Shown here piece by piece: positions 27,601-41,516 of a stretch of DNA of 64,000 bases. Made by a program: the position numbers and the translations under genes. Every line of letters begins with the position of its first letter. Positions within the stretch are counted from its first letter, which is position 1. Under the pieces are notes generated by a model. That model was given only the letters and a program-made list of their open reading frames with translations. It was not told the origin of the DNA and searched no databases. This DNA comes from Oxyruncus cristatus (Eukaryota; Chordata; Aves; Passeriformes; Cotingidae), in assembly GCA_013399855.1 (NCBI GenBank), contig VXAY01006718.1, positions 199,194-263,193 of the forward strand, read 5' to 3'.

Positions 27601-30050
27601 TGCCTACCTGGTAATTGTTTATTTAAGCACAGCTTTATTGCAATGATACTCTTAGCCTTCATATTCACAGCTGATGCTACTTTTAAAATTGTTTAAGAAA
27701 AAGAATAAACTGAAGAACATGAGTTTAGGAACTTTTTTCGGATGCTTAGCAAACACATTTGGTGACATACCTGCTGATGTCTTGATTTTTGAGCAAGCAC
27801 TCCAAGGTCATCTTTTTTTTTTCATGCTTTCTCAAGGTTTCCAAGCATTACTTACGTGTTTAAATTCCCATAATAAATTTTGGCCTTTGGACACACAAAA
27901 ATGGATAAAGAGATAAAAAAAAATAATTTCAAATATTTGTTTTGATTTAAAAGGAGCAGATATTCTAAATATTTTAGAACTCCAAACCCTTCCACTTCTT
28001 GTTCCCTTCTTGCCCCACTGGCAATTCAAATCCTCCTTACTCTGAAACAATATGAATTACCAGAGAAGTAGTGAAATGGTCTTATAAAAAGGGACTAAAA
28101 GGTTATGCAATTCAGGGAAGAGTTTTTTAGCATGCTCAAAACAACTCATTTTGCAGTACATTACCCTAAGCATTCTGGTGACAACAAAGCAGTCACCCTA
28201 AAAAGGAAGTGATTTGATTACACCACCCGATTGAAATGCTTTGCTACTGTTGGAGGAAATGCCACATTTCCTAATGAAGCGTTAGGAAGTGAACTGGAAA
28301 CATTTTTGACTAATGACAAATGTGGGAGAGGAAAACTGCCACTGTTCTGAAGGTACTGGTCTTCAAGGAGTAAATACTGGGTCTTAGAGGGAAAAAGTGT
28401 TAGAGGAGAAAACGTGCTCATCAGTTACTATGACAGACAGTTTTTAAAGTGCATCAAGCTACTCTGTGAAACAGATGTGTCAATCCAGACGAGCCAGATC
28501 AGGTACCTCAAGCAGTCTGAAAACTTCAAGTTGCTTTATCTTTGCTGATATAGTGTCTCAAGGTAGCTAATGTGGGTTAACTAAGTTAATGTGGGTTAAT
28601 TAAACAGCTCTTGTAGGTGTCTCACAGAGACTGTTTATCAGGACATATATTAACAACTTTACAGACTTTTAATATGGCAGCCAGGATCTGTAATTCCCAC
28701 CAATTTGGGCTCCACTAATGACGTGGGATGTGGTGGCACTGTCTGTGCATGTCCCATCTTCCTTAGTCTGAGCTAGGCTCTGCTGTGTTAAAAAAAATCT
28801 CTATTATTCATTAAACAATCTATATTCATTATATTACAGTCAGCCTATATATAAACCTAAAATGTTGAGGAAATGCATTTGCTGAGCAAAACTGTGAAAG
28901 TAAACTCTTTTTCCAGCCATCTACATCTCAGTGAACCATGATTTATTAGTGTTAAATACTTCAGAGTACTACCTTTTCCATTTATCAAATGAAGGGATGG
29001 ATGCATAATATTAAAAGCAGTAATTGACATTTCACATATGAAACTTCTAACAATGATGCTAATTAATTATAGCTCATTTAAGCTACAAAGTAAAATTGAC
29101 TTCAGCTTTGCATCACACCATCACACTTTCCTACAAAATAATTTTCTCCTACCCCCCTCCCCAGCATGTAATGAGTGTGGGATCTTCAGCTAGATGGGTC
29201 TTCAGGTTGGGTCCTCAACATCTTTATCCGTTTTTCCAGCCTCTCCATCCATTCATTTCTGAGCCTAGGGGCAGAAACATGGATCAGCTTGTCCCCGTAT
29301 TTTTACAGGGAACAGATTTATACTCTTCATCTTTCCCCCTGGTGCTATCTTTCAGTCCTTTTTCCCAGTTGTCCTGCAAATTGTCCTGCCAATTTGGCAG
29401 GATGGCACTTCAGGACTAGCTCTTAAATCCCGGTGGGGGCTCACTTGAGCTCCGTGTTTCAGTGTTTCATCCTCACCTCCGGTGTGCTCCCTCTCCATGG
29501 CCTGTGTGCCAGAGGGATTTGTCACCCGCCCTGGGGATTGCCTGCCATCTGCTGGGTCACATCACCCAGCACTTCCCCCATCCCCTCCTCCTCAGCGCTA
29601 CCTGGCTTGGCTTGCTCATGTTCAAACTCCCGTTAGACCCACAGCAGACTTCTTCAGGTGACAGCTGGCAGCTTGTTTTCCTTCTGGTATTTTCTAGCTA
29701 CCACAGAAAGACTTACTCAAATAGAAAAGGAAGGAATTTCCCAAGAGAGGAGGTGAAACATTGAAATCAGGTTCATTGCAAATGGATAAAACGTGCTAGG
29801 GACTCATTCCAGTGTTCCTTCATCCAGGGTTATTAATGTAAGGCCCTCCTTGCTTTTAGTGTTCAAGCATCAATGCAGAGAGGTATGAGGGAGACTCTGA
29901 AAAAGTGCTTTCTCATTGAATGGTCTCCAACCAAAATAACTATAATAAATAACTAAAATACATATCTCTGTGTATGCCTTCAACTTATGGAGTCTTCATG
30001 AGAAGTAGAAGTACTGATCTTGTTGCAGAGTGGTCTTTCTGATAGTGACT

Positions 30051-30088
30051 GTGACTGACTAAGGTAAATGTGACTGACTGAGGTGAAT
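30051..30088 (+). repeat. 19-bp imperfect tandem duplication
   Basis: GTGACTGACTAAGGTAAAT is followed by GTGACTGACTGAGGTGAAT, with two mismatches. A partial GTGACT precedes it. Confidence 0.85.
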
Positions 30089-32471
30089 ATGAACGGTGGT
30101 TGCCTTAGTCAGCTAGCATGCTTGGACCATCTGCTTTATAATGGAATTGCCTTACATAACTTAAACAGTCCTAAATAATTCAAACTCCATTCCTGTGAAA
30201 AAAAGGCCACAAAGAAAGAATGTAGGCCAGGTACATATCTGTGCTAGCTCTGCTCTGAACATAAGCCTTTATGTTCAAGACATACCTGCACTGTTAGATG
30301 TCATCCTCATAACATCAGAAAGGTCTGTTTTGGACCCAGTTATGGACTAGGTGGATTTTTCTCCTATCCTGAGAAGTCACAGCTTAGGCACATTAACATT
30401 AGCATGCCAATTTGGGAAGCTTTATTATTTTCTATAAATCAAAACTACTTTCTGATTTCGTTGCATGACTTAGCTATAGGTATCACTTTTCCTGAAAAAA
30501 CAATTACAACGCAAGATCAAATAACCTTTCTGGATGCAGGTTACCCACTTTGTCAGAGCACTTCTTCGCTGACGTTCTTTTTCGTTTTGCAGATACCGAG
30601 TTTGTTGTTCAATGGTCTTTTCCCAGAAGTTCCTCAGGTCACTGGTTTCACATCCCCGCACTTCATGACGTACATATTGGCTGTTCATTTTCTCTAAGAG
30701 AGAAGTTTGAAACAACCATATGACAAGTTACTGGCTCCCCATCCATTTTCATGGCTATAGCACACTCTCAATGTTTTGGATTTTCAGAGCATTAGGGTCA
30801 CATAGTCCTTGTTTTATTGGGATCAGGATAAGAGTGGGAATGACTCACTGTTTAAGCTTTCCTTTCCTACCTCTGACACTCGAGGGTATGCTGTCTACAG
30901 TGATCTGAATTCCTACTTGTTCCCCTAAAATATCTCTCACTTCCCTCTGAACGTGACCTTTAAGATTACAATCAGGATGGTTCTGTTGTATTCACTGGTT
31001 TAGCGATTAAGATCCCTTTTACTGCACTCACAAATAGAAAGAAAATATAAAAAGTGGCACATCTATTTGGATTTTTGGCCTCACTATTTTCATGTGTATA
31101 AAATGACGGAGTGACTACTGTCCTGGTAACTTGCTACTAATCATTCTAGCACCTTATCTTTATTTGGAAATTGAGAAAATTTGTATGTATTAAAATACGT
31201 ACATAATTTCATAAGATGCTGACTTGCAAAAGCCTTCTACCTCATTAAATATTTTTCCCTCTTCTGCAATTTTCAAAGTAAGAGCAAATTCGTTGAATAT
31301 ATTTATAGATTTGTGACAATTGTGTACTTTCCCCTTTATTTAATGTCATCTTAAAAATAAATTTTGGAGCGAATCTTATCCTAGGGAAAGAATATCTGTC
31401 TCAGGATGACTTTTCATGGGCTAATAGTCAATTCCCTCTATCCCACATTGCAGCCAGAAAATCATTTCATTACTTTCAAAACTTCATTAAATATGGAATT
31501 AGGATATCCATGCTGCCTTTCAAATTGCTGTGTGGTTTTGCACAAGTGTGCCATTATAATATTTTCCAGAACATTTAATTTTTTTAACAAGTATTTAGGC
31601 CCCTCTCATGCATTGTTTGAATTCACAGCAATTACTTGTAATTTATGTTAATCAGAGCCATAGGGAGATAGTAAACAAGCCCCTCAAGGCTAGCTTGGAA
31701 AAGCTTGAAGAAACTGCAGCCATTCCTCTGCCAGGCATCATAAGAAAATAGAAAACTGGGAACTGATAATCTTCAAATAATTTCAGTTGTCTGTTTTGCG
31801 AAAAATTGAGAGACACATTATAAAGACTCTGTGAGCAGAGGACAGAACCAGCCCTTCTGAAGAGGGCCCTTTCTTGCTGGGATTTCCCTGTGACTTCACT
31901 GTGGTTCCCTGTAAAACCTCCATATATTAACTCATGGCCTCCAAATGATAGAAACTTAGTACTTGAGCCTGACTTTTGAAGAAAAAAAATTACTGGGCAT
32001 ATTTTCAGGTCCTGAACAAATTATAGCTGGATGTACAAGTGTTGGCATTAGTCTGAAGTGTTAATTGCAACTACACCTCCAGCTTTGCTATGGGATAACC
32101 AGTTCTAGATCAAAAAGTTCACTTAATACGAGTGTACTTGGGTTTTCATAATCCATATGTGTTCTATAAATATCCACATATATATCAATGCCAACCCAAA
32201 CATTCCTTCCCAGGTGGCAAACCTTTTGTGTACCAGGGGTAATCTAAAAATGTATGAAAAAGATGTGGTAACAGCCATCTGAGTAAGACTTTCCACTCTA
32301 GGAGTTAATCTCTGAGAATAAATCCTTCTGGAGAGCAGAAAGCAAAATTCCCATACATCCCTAGGGCTCTGAAATACATTACCAGGTTATCAGAAGAGAT
32401 AGCAAAGCATAATAACTTCATCCTTCTAAATCATTATGAATTCCTGTTTAATATACTGTGAATGTGTCTTT

Positions 32472-32632
32472 TATATATATATATAANNNNNNNNNNNNNN
32501 NNNNNNNNNNNNNNNNNNNNNNNNNNNNNNNNNNNNNNNNNNNNNNNNNNNNNNNNNNNNNTATATATATATATAAATATATATAATTAATATATATAAT
32601 ATATATAAATATATATAATTTTTTATATATAT
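32472..32632. repeat. (TA)n microsatellite with internal assembly gap
   Basis: Alternating TA tracts on both sides of 75 N (32,487-32,561), with TATATAA and ATATAATT variants. The tract is self-complementary and of unknown true length. The apparent open frames across it come from the N run. Confidence 0.95.
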
Positions 32633-35600
32633 ATAAAGGGTAAATATTACTCTTGAATAAGGCAAAGTTATGGAACTCATTACTACAAGGTATAATTGAG
32701 CCCACTACTACACTTTCAGAATACACATATCATTCACTGGTTTTAAATGCTCTACCTCATGGTTTGATTGTATTATGTATATATTCTTGATGCTGGCTTG
32801 AATGTATTTTATAGATGTGACCTGCCCCTACAGCAAAAAATCCCAAGGAAAAATTTTAAGGCCAATAAAAGAGACATTCAGAATTAGTTTCTGCTGATAT
32901 TCACCTCACATCTGGGCTGGCAGTATTCAGAAGAATGTTAGAAATCTGTTTAGACTACAAACTGTGTATAATACTACCCACTACAGGTGGGTTTTGTTTT
33001 GGTTTGGGTTTTTCTTTTTGGTGCAAAGGGTAGGGGAAAGGAATTAGAGCTTTTCTTTGTCTATTATCTGTGAAGTTTTCTTTGTGTGTGCTTGATCAGG
33101 CACACTAATAGCATTGTCGAAGCCATCCTCTTTTGTAACCTTTCATATTGTGTTACCTTTTATGTTGGATGTCTTGGTGTTGAAGTTTCTCTTCCTCAAG
33201 TCTAAATATTCCTCTTGGTTTTCATTCCCCCTAATGCTGGAGAATACTCAACTATGGGCAAATATCAAAGTTACTGAATGTAGAGTTTCTGCATCATTAC
33301 TGTACTGATCCTTATATGTCCTTGACAAACACCAGTGTGTGAATGTGCTAGCGTTAGCTTCTCTGAACGGCAGAATCACCCTAACCTGAATTACTTCGTG
33401 TTTCAAACTGTCCCTTTGAACCTGTTCTCATGGTGACTGTAGGAAGTGCACAAAACGCCCAGTGGAGTAACTCACCCGGTTTCTTTTGCCTTTATGCATC
33501 ATGTGCATAGATGTTTGAATTCCCCTCTGTCCTGCCACCCATTTCAAAACTGTTGCCATAAACCTGTGTGTGAGCAATCAGGGATATCAAACCTAGTCTG
33601 CCAGTGTTTCACTAGCTCTCAGTGACAGAAATTCTTTATGTTCCCTCCTACTTCAGCTTTCTTCAGAGGAGAGTAACAAGGACTTAAGCCTGTATTGTGG
33701 CTTTGCAGTTATCACCTGGAAACAGTTTATTTTCATGCTTTGGAGCCTCATTCAGAGTAGTTAGGATAAGGGACCTCATATAATAGGGAAAGAGAAGAAT
33801 GGAAAGATTTCATGGGAGCAGCCTCCAAATCAGCCTGAACAAATAAACTCTATGTATGATACAACAGGTGGGCAGACATATACTGTTAAAGCACATAGGC
33901 AGTTGTGATGCACTTTTATAGATCTTGCAATTAGTTCTGACTTCAACTACCCTGCCTCAGCTAGGACTAAATGAAGCTTTATTTAAGCCTCTAGTGACAA
34001 TCCTTCCAGAGGACAATAATGAGAGGCTCTTTCTGGTAATCTTCTCTGACAGAGCCCTGGTTGCAAGCCAGTGAAAAAAATGTAGCTGCTCTCAAACAAA
34101 AGGAATAACATGATAAAGTCTTGGAAGGTTTTATCCAACACATGATGAAGATGATTGCTTGTTTTTTTATTTAATAATTTTCAAGAGGGTTGATATTATT
34201 TAGACTCAATTTGCTAAAGGAGATCTTACGAAGTCAGGGAAGCTGTGATACTATCACTGTTAGCTGGAACTCAAAAATTATGCCGGTAGAACAAAAGAGG
34301 AATGTAAGATCAATTTGATTTGACATCTTGACTTTTTTGTAAGAAAAAAAAGTCAATAGTTTGCAGCTGAAACCTCAGACTAATGAGAAATGATCACCAC
34401 CACCGGAAACACACTTTTTCATGGAGAGAACTGGGAGTCAAAAATTTCTTAGCTAGAAAATGGCGTGTTAAGAAAAATGTGGATTTTCTCCTGTAGTAGA
34501 ACACAGATTGTTATATGAAATGTTTATTAAAATTTACAAAACATGAATCAAGAGAGCTATTTTATTCCCCTCTTGTTCTTCTTGCAAAGCACAGAGTTCT
34601 CAGAATGTTATGCATCTCTCGAAAAATAAGACAACATTTTATTCATCTGACTTTTCATGGACTTGCTTTGTGACCTGCTTATTATAGAAATGCACTGGAT
34701 TAATAAAAAATTGCTTGATATATAAAAGAGTAGACTATCTACACTAATGATAATGCTTGCTGTTAAAACAACAGAAATCTGCTTTTAGAAAGTAGGACTA
34801 GTAATCACAGCCATGATTTCCCTCCTTTTCCTTGGGTCTTGGATATGTCATTCATCTTGTGCTTCTGCAGTTGGCAGCAATTCACATCTCAAAGGGCTGA
34901 CTGAAGTTTCCTTGAGATCCCCCCTGGGAAAGCATACCGGTTTCAAGTCTAACTTAGGTCTCCAGACTCTGGATAAAACTCTTTGCAGGCAGAAGGAAGC
35001 ACTTTGTTTTGATTCCCTGCACCCTTCAGTCTGTGTGGCAGGTTGCATAGTGCAGTTTATCTCAGGAATGGCTTGGGAGAGAGGTTCCTCACAGTTTGCT
35101 CTGACTGCCTCACGGATGAGCAGTTACAGGGAGGAGCTGATCAGAAGCACCAGCCTGAGGATGGGGGAAGACTGGTATGGTCTTCTGCTGCATATAAGTG
35201 CCTAACACTGTGCTGGTCTCTTTGAAAAATCCATTACCAGCAAAGATGTGCATCTTTGCATGTACACTGTACTCTTATACTTTCATTTGCAGTTTGGCAT
35301 TACAGACTATCAATCAATGCTTTTCCTTTGTAAACAGCATTGCCTTGAGTTTGCAATGAAATGAGAGTATTCTAGGCAAGTGATTTATTCTGCCAGCAGT
35401 ATTTCCTAGTTTGGCAGTACACGCCATTTGAAGTACATGCTCTCACCAGGATGTGTGATCAGTCATTTCTCTGCATGCAAACTTCAATCAATTTAACTGG
35501 AGTTTTCTGTGTGGTGGGATTTTTCAGTGTGTGGAAATGACAACCATACTGACATATGACTGAGCAATACTAGTAGGAGTTACAGGTGTGTGTCTAGCAA

Positions 35601-36041
35601 ATCAATTCTAACAGGCAAGTTTAACAGTTTTAACATATAAGTTGAAATGTTTGCACTCAGGCACTATGTAGAAGTCTCTGTTCAACCATTCTCTTGTTGC
35701 TAATTCACACAGTCCATTTTTGCTTTTCTGTGGAAAGCTGATGGGTCTGAGTCTATTTTTCTGATATAGAGAACAACTATTCTTCAAATACACTGTAACA
35801 AAATTTGGACCTCTTCTCATAGGATACCTTTATGACAAAGAAATATATTAAGGCAAAGCTTGTGGTAGCTATGTGGTTTTCGCATCTCATACTGCCACAC
35901 ACTGCTCTCCATCCCCAACCCAGTCCTCCAGCCTAACCTCACTGATTCAGACTTCTGCTTTCAAACACCTGTCTGGCTGGTTTTCCCAGCTCTGTTGTTC
36001 CATCTGGGAAATCTCTGTCCACTTCTTGCTGGAGCTGTATT

Positions 36042-36526
36042 TCATAGAATCATAGAATATGCTGAGTTCGAAGGTACCCATCAGAACCATCGAATCCAGT
36101 TCCTGACCCTGTGCAGGACACCCCCAAGAATCCCATGTTTGAGAGCATTTTCCAAACACTTCTTAAACTCTGTCAGGCTTGGTGCTGTGACCACTTCCCT
36201 GGGGAGCCTGTTCAGTGCCCAACCACCCTCTGAGTGAAGAACTTTTCCCTGATATACAACCTCAACCTCCCCTGACTCAGCTTCAGGCCACTTCCTCAAG
36301 TCCTATCACTGGTCATGAGAGTGAAGAGATCAGTATCTGCCCCTCCACTGCCCATCATGAGGATATTATAGACGGCAATGAGGTCTCCCCTCAAACCCAG
36401 TGACCTCAGCTGCTCCTCATAAGGCTTTGGCTCCAGAACCTTCACCATCCTTGTGGCCCTCCTGTGGATGCTCTCTAATATCTTAGTGTCTTTTTTATAC
36501 TGTGTTGCTCAAAACTGCACTCATGC
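36042..36526 (-). mobile_element. CR1 LINE 3' end, a different subfamily
   Basis: It starts with TCATAGAATCATAGAAT, the octamer tail in reverse. It then carries a variant 3' region with 'cctgtgcaggacacccccaag' and 'gtgaccacttccctggggag', which differs from the copy at 24.1 kb and so belongs to another CR1 subfamily. The 5' truncation falls near the 'caaaactgcactc' block. Nearby open frames on both strands are by-products. Confidence 0.92.
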
Positions 36527-38907
36527 AGATCTCACTAGACTATCCTGGAGAAGCCTTCCACCACCCCTCTGCTCCCCAGACTCCCCCACTCCCTGTCCCT
36601 AGCTCCCTTTGGTGGCTGCCTGTGTTTCCACACCTTGTCCAGGGGCACACAGAGGCAGGGCTGCAGTGGCAGTTGCACAGGGATGAGCTTCAACAGAACA
36701 GGCATTCATAAGCATTGTGCAGTACAGAATGTCTAAATGCCTTTCCTGAGCTTTCTATAGATTTGTTCAACTTTTATTGACTTTTAATTTTCAGTATCCA
36801 AAGCATATTTAAAGCAGCTGTAGTTTGCTTTTGAGATCAAATATTGTTTCTGATCATTAGAATTTCCCCACTGCCAGATACATTTGAAGTCTGCTCCTGT
36901 GAACTGCTGAATTCATAAGATCAAGTATATAGAATAAATTAATATTTATTAGTCAAGGATCTTGATCACACTTGGCTTTGTTCTTTGATTTTTGAGTACA
37001 GGAACACTTGATGGTCTGGGGTCAGAGAAGATAAATCTTACCCAGGGCTCATGTTCTTCATTAGATCATCCAATTCACAGAAAACATGCAAGAGAAACCT
37101 ATTCTGATTCTTGTGAAGGTGTCTACCATTGAACTAAAAAGTCTCTCGGCAGCAGATCTCTGTTAAAAAACCTTTGAGAGACGAGTGTGTTTGAGAAAAC
37201 TTGGCCACCATTTAAGCCACCAGCTGAGAATGTACAGCCATAACTCTTGGTGTTTTATTCAGGATTGTGGCATGAAAATTATCTGTAAATATTTTTTCTG
37301 TATCGATGCTACTCAGCTTCATTAGAATTCTGCTAAACTGGGCACTCTTCCCTGGCATTTTCCTAACACTCTCATCTTTCCTAGAATATAATTTTGTGAG
37401 AATTTAAGTTAGAGAACAAACACATTTCTTGTTGCCATTATCATGGAAAACTCACTACAAACACCAAATACTTCCTTACCTTTGGAGCTGGTCTCTTCCT
37501 GCAAATAAATCCTCTGTGTGACACAAACGAATGAGGAGTATTACCACAGCAGCCCCGGCTTCTCCAGTGTCACAGGGCAGTAATGAAATGCATCCCTCGG
37601 TACTTTTTATTTGAAGTGGAGGTAACATAAATCCTTCATCATATCAAGGCTATTTTGAACAGAACCAGCAGCAAGATAAGATCATTTAATGAACTTTGCA
37701 GCCCCCTGCCTGAGATGACCATGAAACACAGGCCCTCTTGAGAGCATGCATCCCTCCCACACTGGCAGATACCTCAAAGAGCATGACTTGGCAAGCGATG
37801 AGCATCTTCTTTAAAACGCATGCTAGTGTTATCCATTTTAATAATCTTCCTACGAAGCTTGAAAAATTCCACACTACTATCTTAGCTATAATGGAGGCTG
37901 AAATGGTGTGACAAATCACACTTGGTTTTGCTTTACAGGATGACTTACAATATATGCAGTGCTTTGGAGCTGTTAATCTAAGGATTTGTGCTTGATTATG
38001 ACCTATCGCACAGTCTGTTCTCTTCAAGGCAATTGTCATAGGAATTGTCTGTTTGGTTAGTGTCAGCTGATGAAATGCGTTAGACCAGCACTAGTTTTAC
38101 CATTTGGAGTTGTTATAACTCTATTACAGATGAACACTTATATCATTACATTTCATTTTCTGAGGAAAATATTTTGTAGGTTTGGCTGATGACAGATGTA
38201 TGCACTGATCCCAGTTTTCATTAAATCCATCTACATTGCTAATACACCATATGTGACTGCTGGCTTGAGTAGTACTTATACCACTGCTGATTATTTTAAC
38301 CTTCCTTTGTTGTAATTTTTCAGACAACAAGTAGTAAAAGCAGAAGCCATTAGATGGATGCTTTCTGTAGTCCGTATTTGCTTATTTAATTCTTCTTCAG
38401 TCTGCTTTGCAGGAGAAAACCCCGTGCAAAACCTAGCAGCTGCAGCCTTTCTCTGTAAAGGAAAAACCCAAATACTGGTGAATTCATTTAACTCCTTAAA
38501 AACAGTACCTATTGATATTCTCTAATGTGTTGTTCCATCTCATATGGTATGAAATCACAGAAATCAACTCTTCCCTCCACACATGTGATAACAAAGGTAA
38601 TGTGATCTCAGAGATTTAGGACCCTTTTACACATGTGGCATTGAAAAAAGAAAAGAACATATCACGGGTAAAGCTGATTGCTCTGTTTTTGGAAAACCAG
38701 CTCAAACTCTGTCTGGCTTTGGAAATCATACACAAATACAATTTTCTGTGTGGATATTAAAATAATATTGTATTATAAAGAGAAATGGATGCCCAAACTT
38801 GATGCAGAGCAACACAACTGCATCCTTGCCATTATTTAACTCAAAGCTTGAGTAATTTTCCCTTCTCACTGAACACAACTACCCAAATTTGCAATGAATT
38901 CAAGGCT

Positions 38908-38982
38908 TGGTTTTGTTTTGTTTGGTGTTTCTTTCTTTCTCTATTTTTTTTTTTTTGAGGGAGGGGTTTGTTTGTTTGTTTA
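38908..38982 (+). repeat. T/G-rich low-complexity tract with T-run
   Basis: TTTTG repeats, a CTTT tract, a T-run of about 14, a G-rich GAGGGAGGGG and then TTTG repeats. Confidence 0.8.
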
Positions 38983-41500
38983 ATATTATAATGTAAGCAA
39001 TACCTTCCATAAACATTTGCAAACATCTGATTTCAGGAGGGAACTTCAGTGTCCAGGATCATCAGACCAGATCATGTATTTCTGCTCGTCAGCCATTGTT
39101 TACTCCATAAGCGAGTCTCAGAGCTGCTTACCAGAACCTGCTTGTTTAACAGCTCTCATCTCTAGTTTACCAAAGTTCTTGTAAACACCTGCTTAATGTC
39201 GTTAGCAGAGAACACAGAAGAATCTGCAAAGTATCTGACAAAGTGTAAATCTCTGGGGGGGCCCCGAGGTGTTACTACCTGCAGCAACCAAATGCTTGAT
39301 GCTCTGGCTATGCTGTTGTTCATGTGCGGGAGAGTTGGAAATAAAAGTAGCAGTCAGCTCTTACTTTTACACAAGTAATCCTGGTACATTTGGCTGTATT
39401 TTATCAGCCTGACCCCTGCACTCTATCTGTATTCTTAGACCTGATCCCAAGGAAGAGGATGGGAAAGGACAAGGCATTGTACAGAATCTACAGAAGCTTG
39501 CCAGTTAAGTAAACATGTCAAGCCTCTTCTCTCTTTGGTGCTAGAGAAAATAAACTCCAGAAAAGTAAGTTTCATAAGCAGATACTGTGCTGTTTTGTTG
39601 GGGTAGCTTTCTTTTGTATTCGCTGTGCATCTGGTGTTCACATCCTTCTAATTGTTGACTGATGCAATGGCAGTTAGACAGTGAGGGGGAATTTCTGGTA
39701 CTATTGGACTTTGTCCTTGTTGGTCCAGCAGCAGGACAGCTCACTGGAGCCATAGCAGCCTTCTCCAAGCTTCACAAATTCCAGAACGGAGCAGATGACT
39801 TAGACGGTAGGTAGGAGGAGTCTGATTGGTTTAGGTGTCTATCTTCCTGAGAAAGTTGGTTGTTGAGTGGTTTTCATGCTTCTGTAAATATTTGCAGTGG
39901 GAGGGTTTTAAAACTTGCCTTTGAAAACCCATCAGACTAGTCAGTCTAGTACTCCAGAGTGAGGCAGCCCGCAGGAGGCTGCCTGATGGACGGTCCTGCA
40001 GCCAGTGCCATCCATCAGTGCAGGGGTCTGGCGTTTCACTGTGCCCCTGCTGCACATCTGGGCCCTGCTTTGCTGTTTCAGCACCTCCCAAAAACACATC
40101 TGGAGAAAACACACCTGCTTAAAAGTTATTGGCACTGCCTACTGGATATGGCACTGAGTCTTGGGTTAAAGTGTCTGAGAAAAATTGTCATGACTGGACA
40201 ACTGAAGGAGTCAATTTCACTGAGGTTTCCAAAACCATTTTTCCTCTCTAAGAATACCTTTTATCTGCACTCTGGGTTTTCCCTCTGAGTGCATTCTGAA
40301 TGGCGCATACATCACATCATCTATGCCTATGAAACACTGTAGTTTTCTTTGTAATGCCACTTATCGGATGATCTCAAGGTCAGTAAAGTAGCAGACTGGA
40401 GAGCTGACATGTTTTATTAGCTGAATGAGACTTCTTATTGACACCACTCACATGACACCTAAAACCTTTATAGGGGTTGCTTACTTTTTATTGTAATCAT
40501 GATATTGCCTTTGTAACAGACCAGAAAAATTAGATATGTAAGATCCACTAGCACCTTTTTGTATTTCTCCTGTTAATTGCCTTCCTGCAGCTTTATCGCG
40601 ATCCTATTTTTTTCCAGGACTGTGAAGTTTTCAAGCAGTTTAAGTTGCATTAGGCTGAAATTTACCCATTGGAGCTGCTAGATATACAGATGCTTTCCCA
40701 TGGAAGTGTAATTAGCCTGGCTCCGTGCACTGCAGGGGGGCATTTTGCTACAAAGGAAGGAAAAGGCTGTTGGTGTCACCTGCTCTCTCCTGTCGCTTCC
40801 ATGTGTTTGAAACTACCTTACAGTCCAAATGAACTTCTATAATGACCTGTCCAGAAAGGCTTCTATGATGTGTTGAATTTGCCTGCAATTTTGCCTGCAG
40901 TTTTGCCCTGGATGTTTTTCCATCTTACTGTGGCATTAGAGTCAAGACCAAAATTGCCTTAGACACCCTCAGGCATCAGTTTAATGCGTGTAGGAAAGAG
41001 ATTTTTGATCTTCTGTTAAAATCAGCCAATGCAGAACATGCTCCATTGCACATACTGCTTGAATGGGGGTTATGGGCATACAAATCGTGGAGAGAAACAG
41101 GATCTCAGTGGGGTAATGCAGCCTCTTGTCTTTTTTTTATAGCATTATACTTCCCGTATAGCCAAATTTTAGGTACTTCTGTTAGATAAAGTTAAATGGG
41201 ATGAAGTGAAGCTGTTGGAGACTTCAAACGTGCTGATAGAATATTAACAAAGGTCAACAGAGACTTTGCTGTTAATGTTAATTTCCATGGGGTAACGTGA
41301 GATACTTTGGTGACAGGAAAGCAGAGAGTTAGGGCAGTGCATTAATTGCACGACTTTTTATCTTTTTTTTTTAATATTTCACAGAACTTAAGTGTCTGAC
41401 CATTCTATACCTGGGACAGAGGCAAATACTACTTCACTGCTTTCCTTATGGAAGGTCAAGATCATCTTTGGATGTGTCTGAACTATTTTACTGGGGAAGA

Positions 41501-41516
41501 AGGTAAGGTAAGGTAA
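41501..41516 (+). repeat. (AGGTA)3 short tandem repeat
   Basis: AGGTAAGGTAAGGTAA, three pentamers. Confidence 0.85.

Larger units (their letters stand above)
24613..36041. other. Gene-free region
   Basis: Nothing coding recognised. It contains a palindrome at 29.38 kb, a pyrimidine-rich GC-higher block at about 29.1-29.65 kb and the (TA)n gap. A 130-codon open frame at 34813-35205 has a hydrophobic start but no recognisable domain. Confidence 0.65.

Noticed and set aside
32448..32726. Minus-strand frames rich in Tyr/Ile across the N run
   Set aside because: They result from the TA microsatellite and unknown bases.
32715..32730. FoxH1-like AATACACA and similar sites (also near 61502 and 63293)
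   Set aside because: Short words like this occur by chance in AT-rich DNA. They lie far from the gene start or inside a CR1, and no cluster with SMAD sites was seen.
39959..40288. 109-codon plus-strand frame and overlapping minus-strand frames
   Set aside because: No recognisable domain, no consistent splice borders, and overlapping frames on both strands. It is treated as chance.
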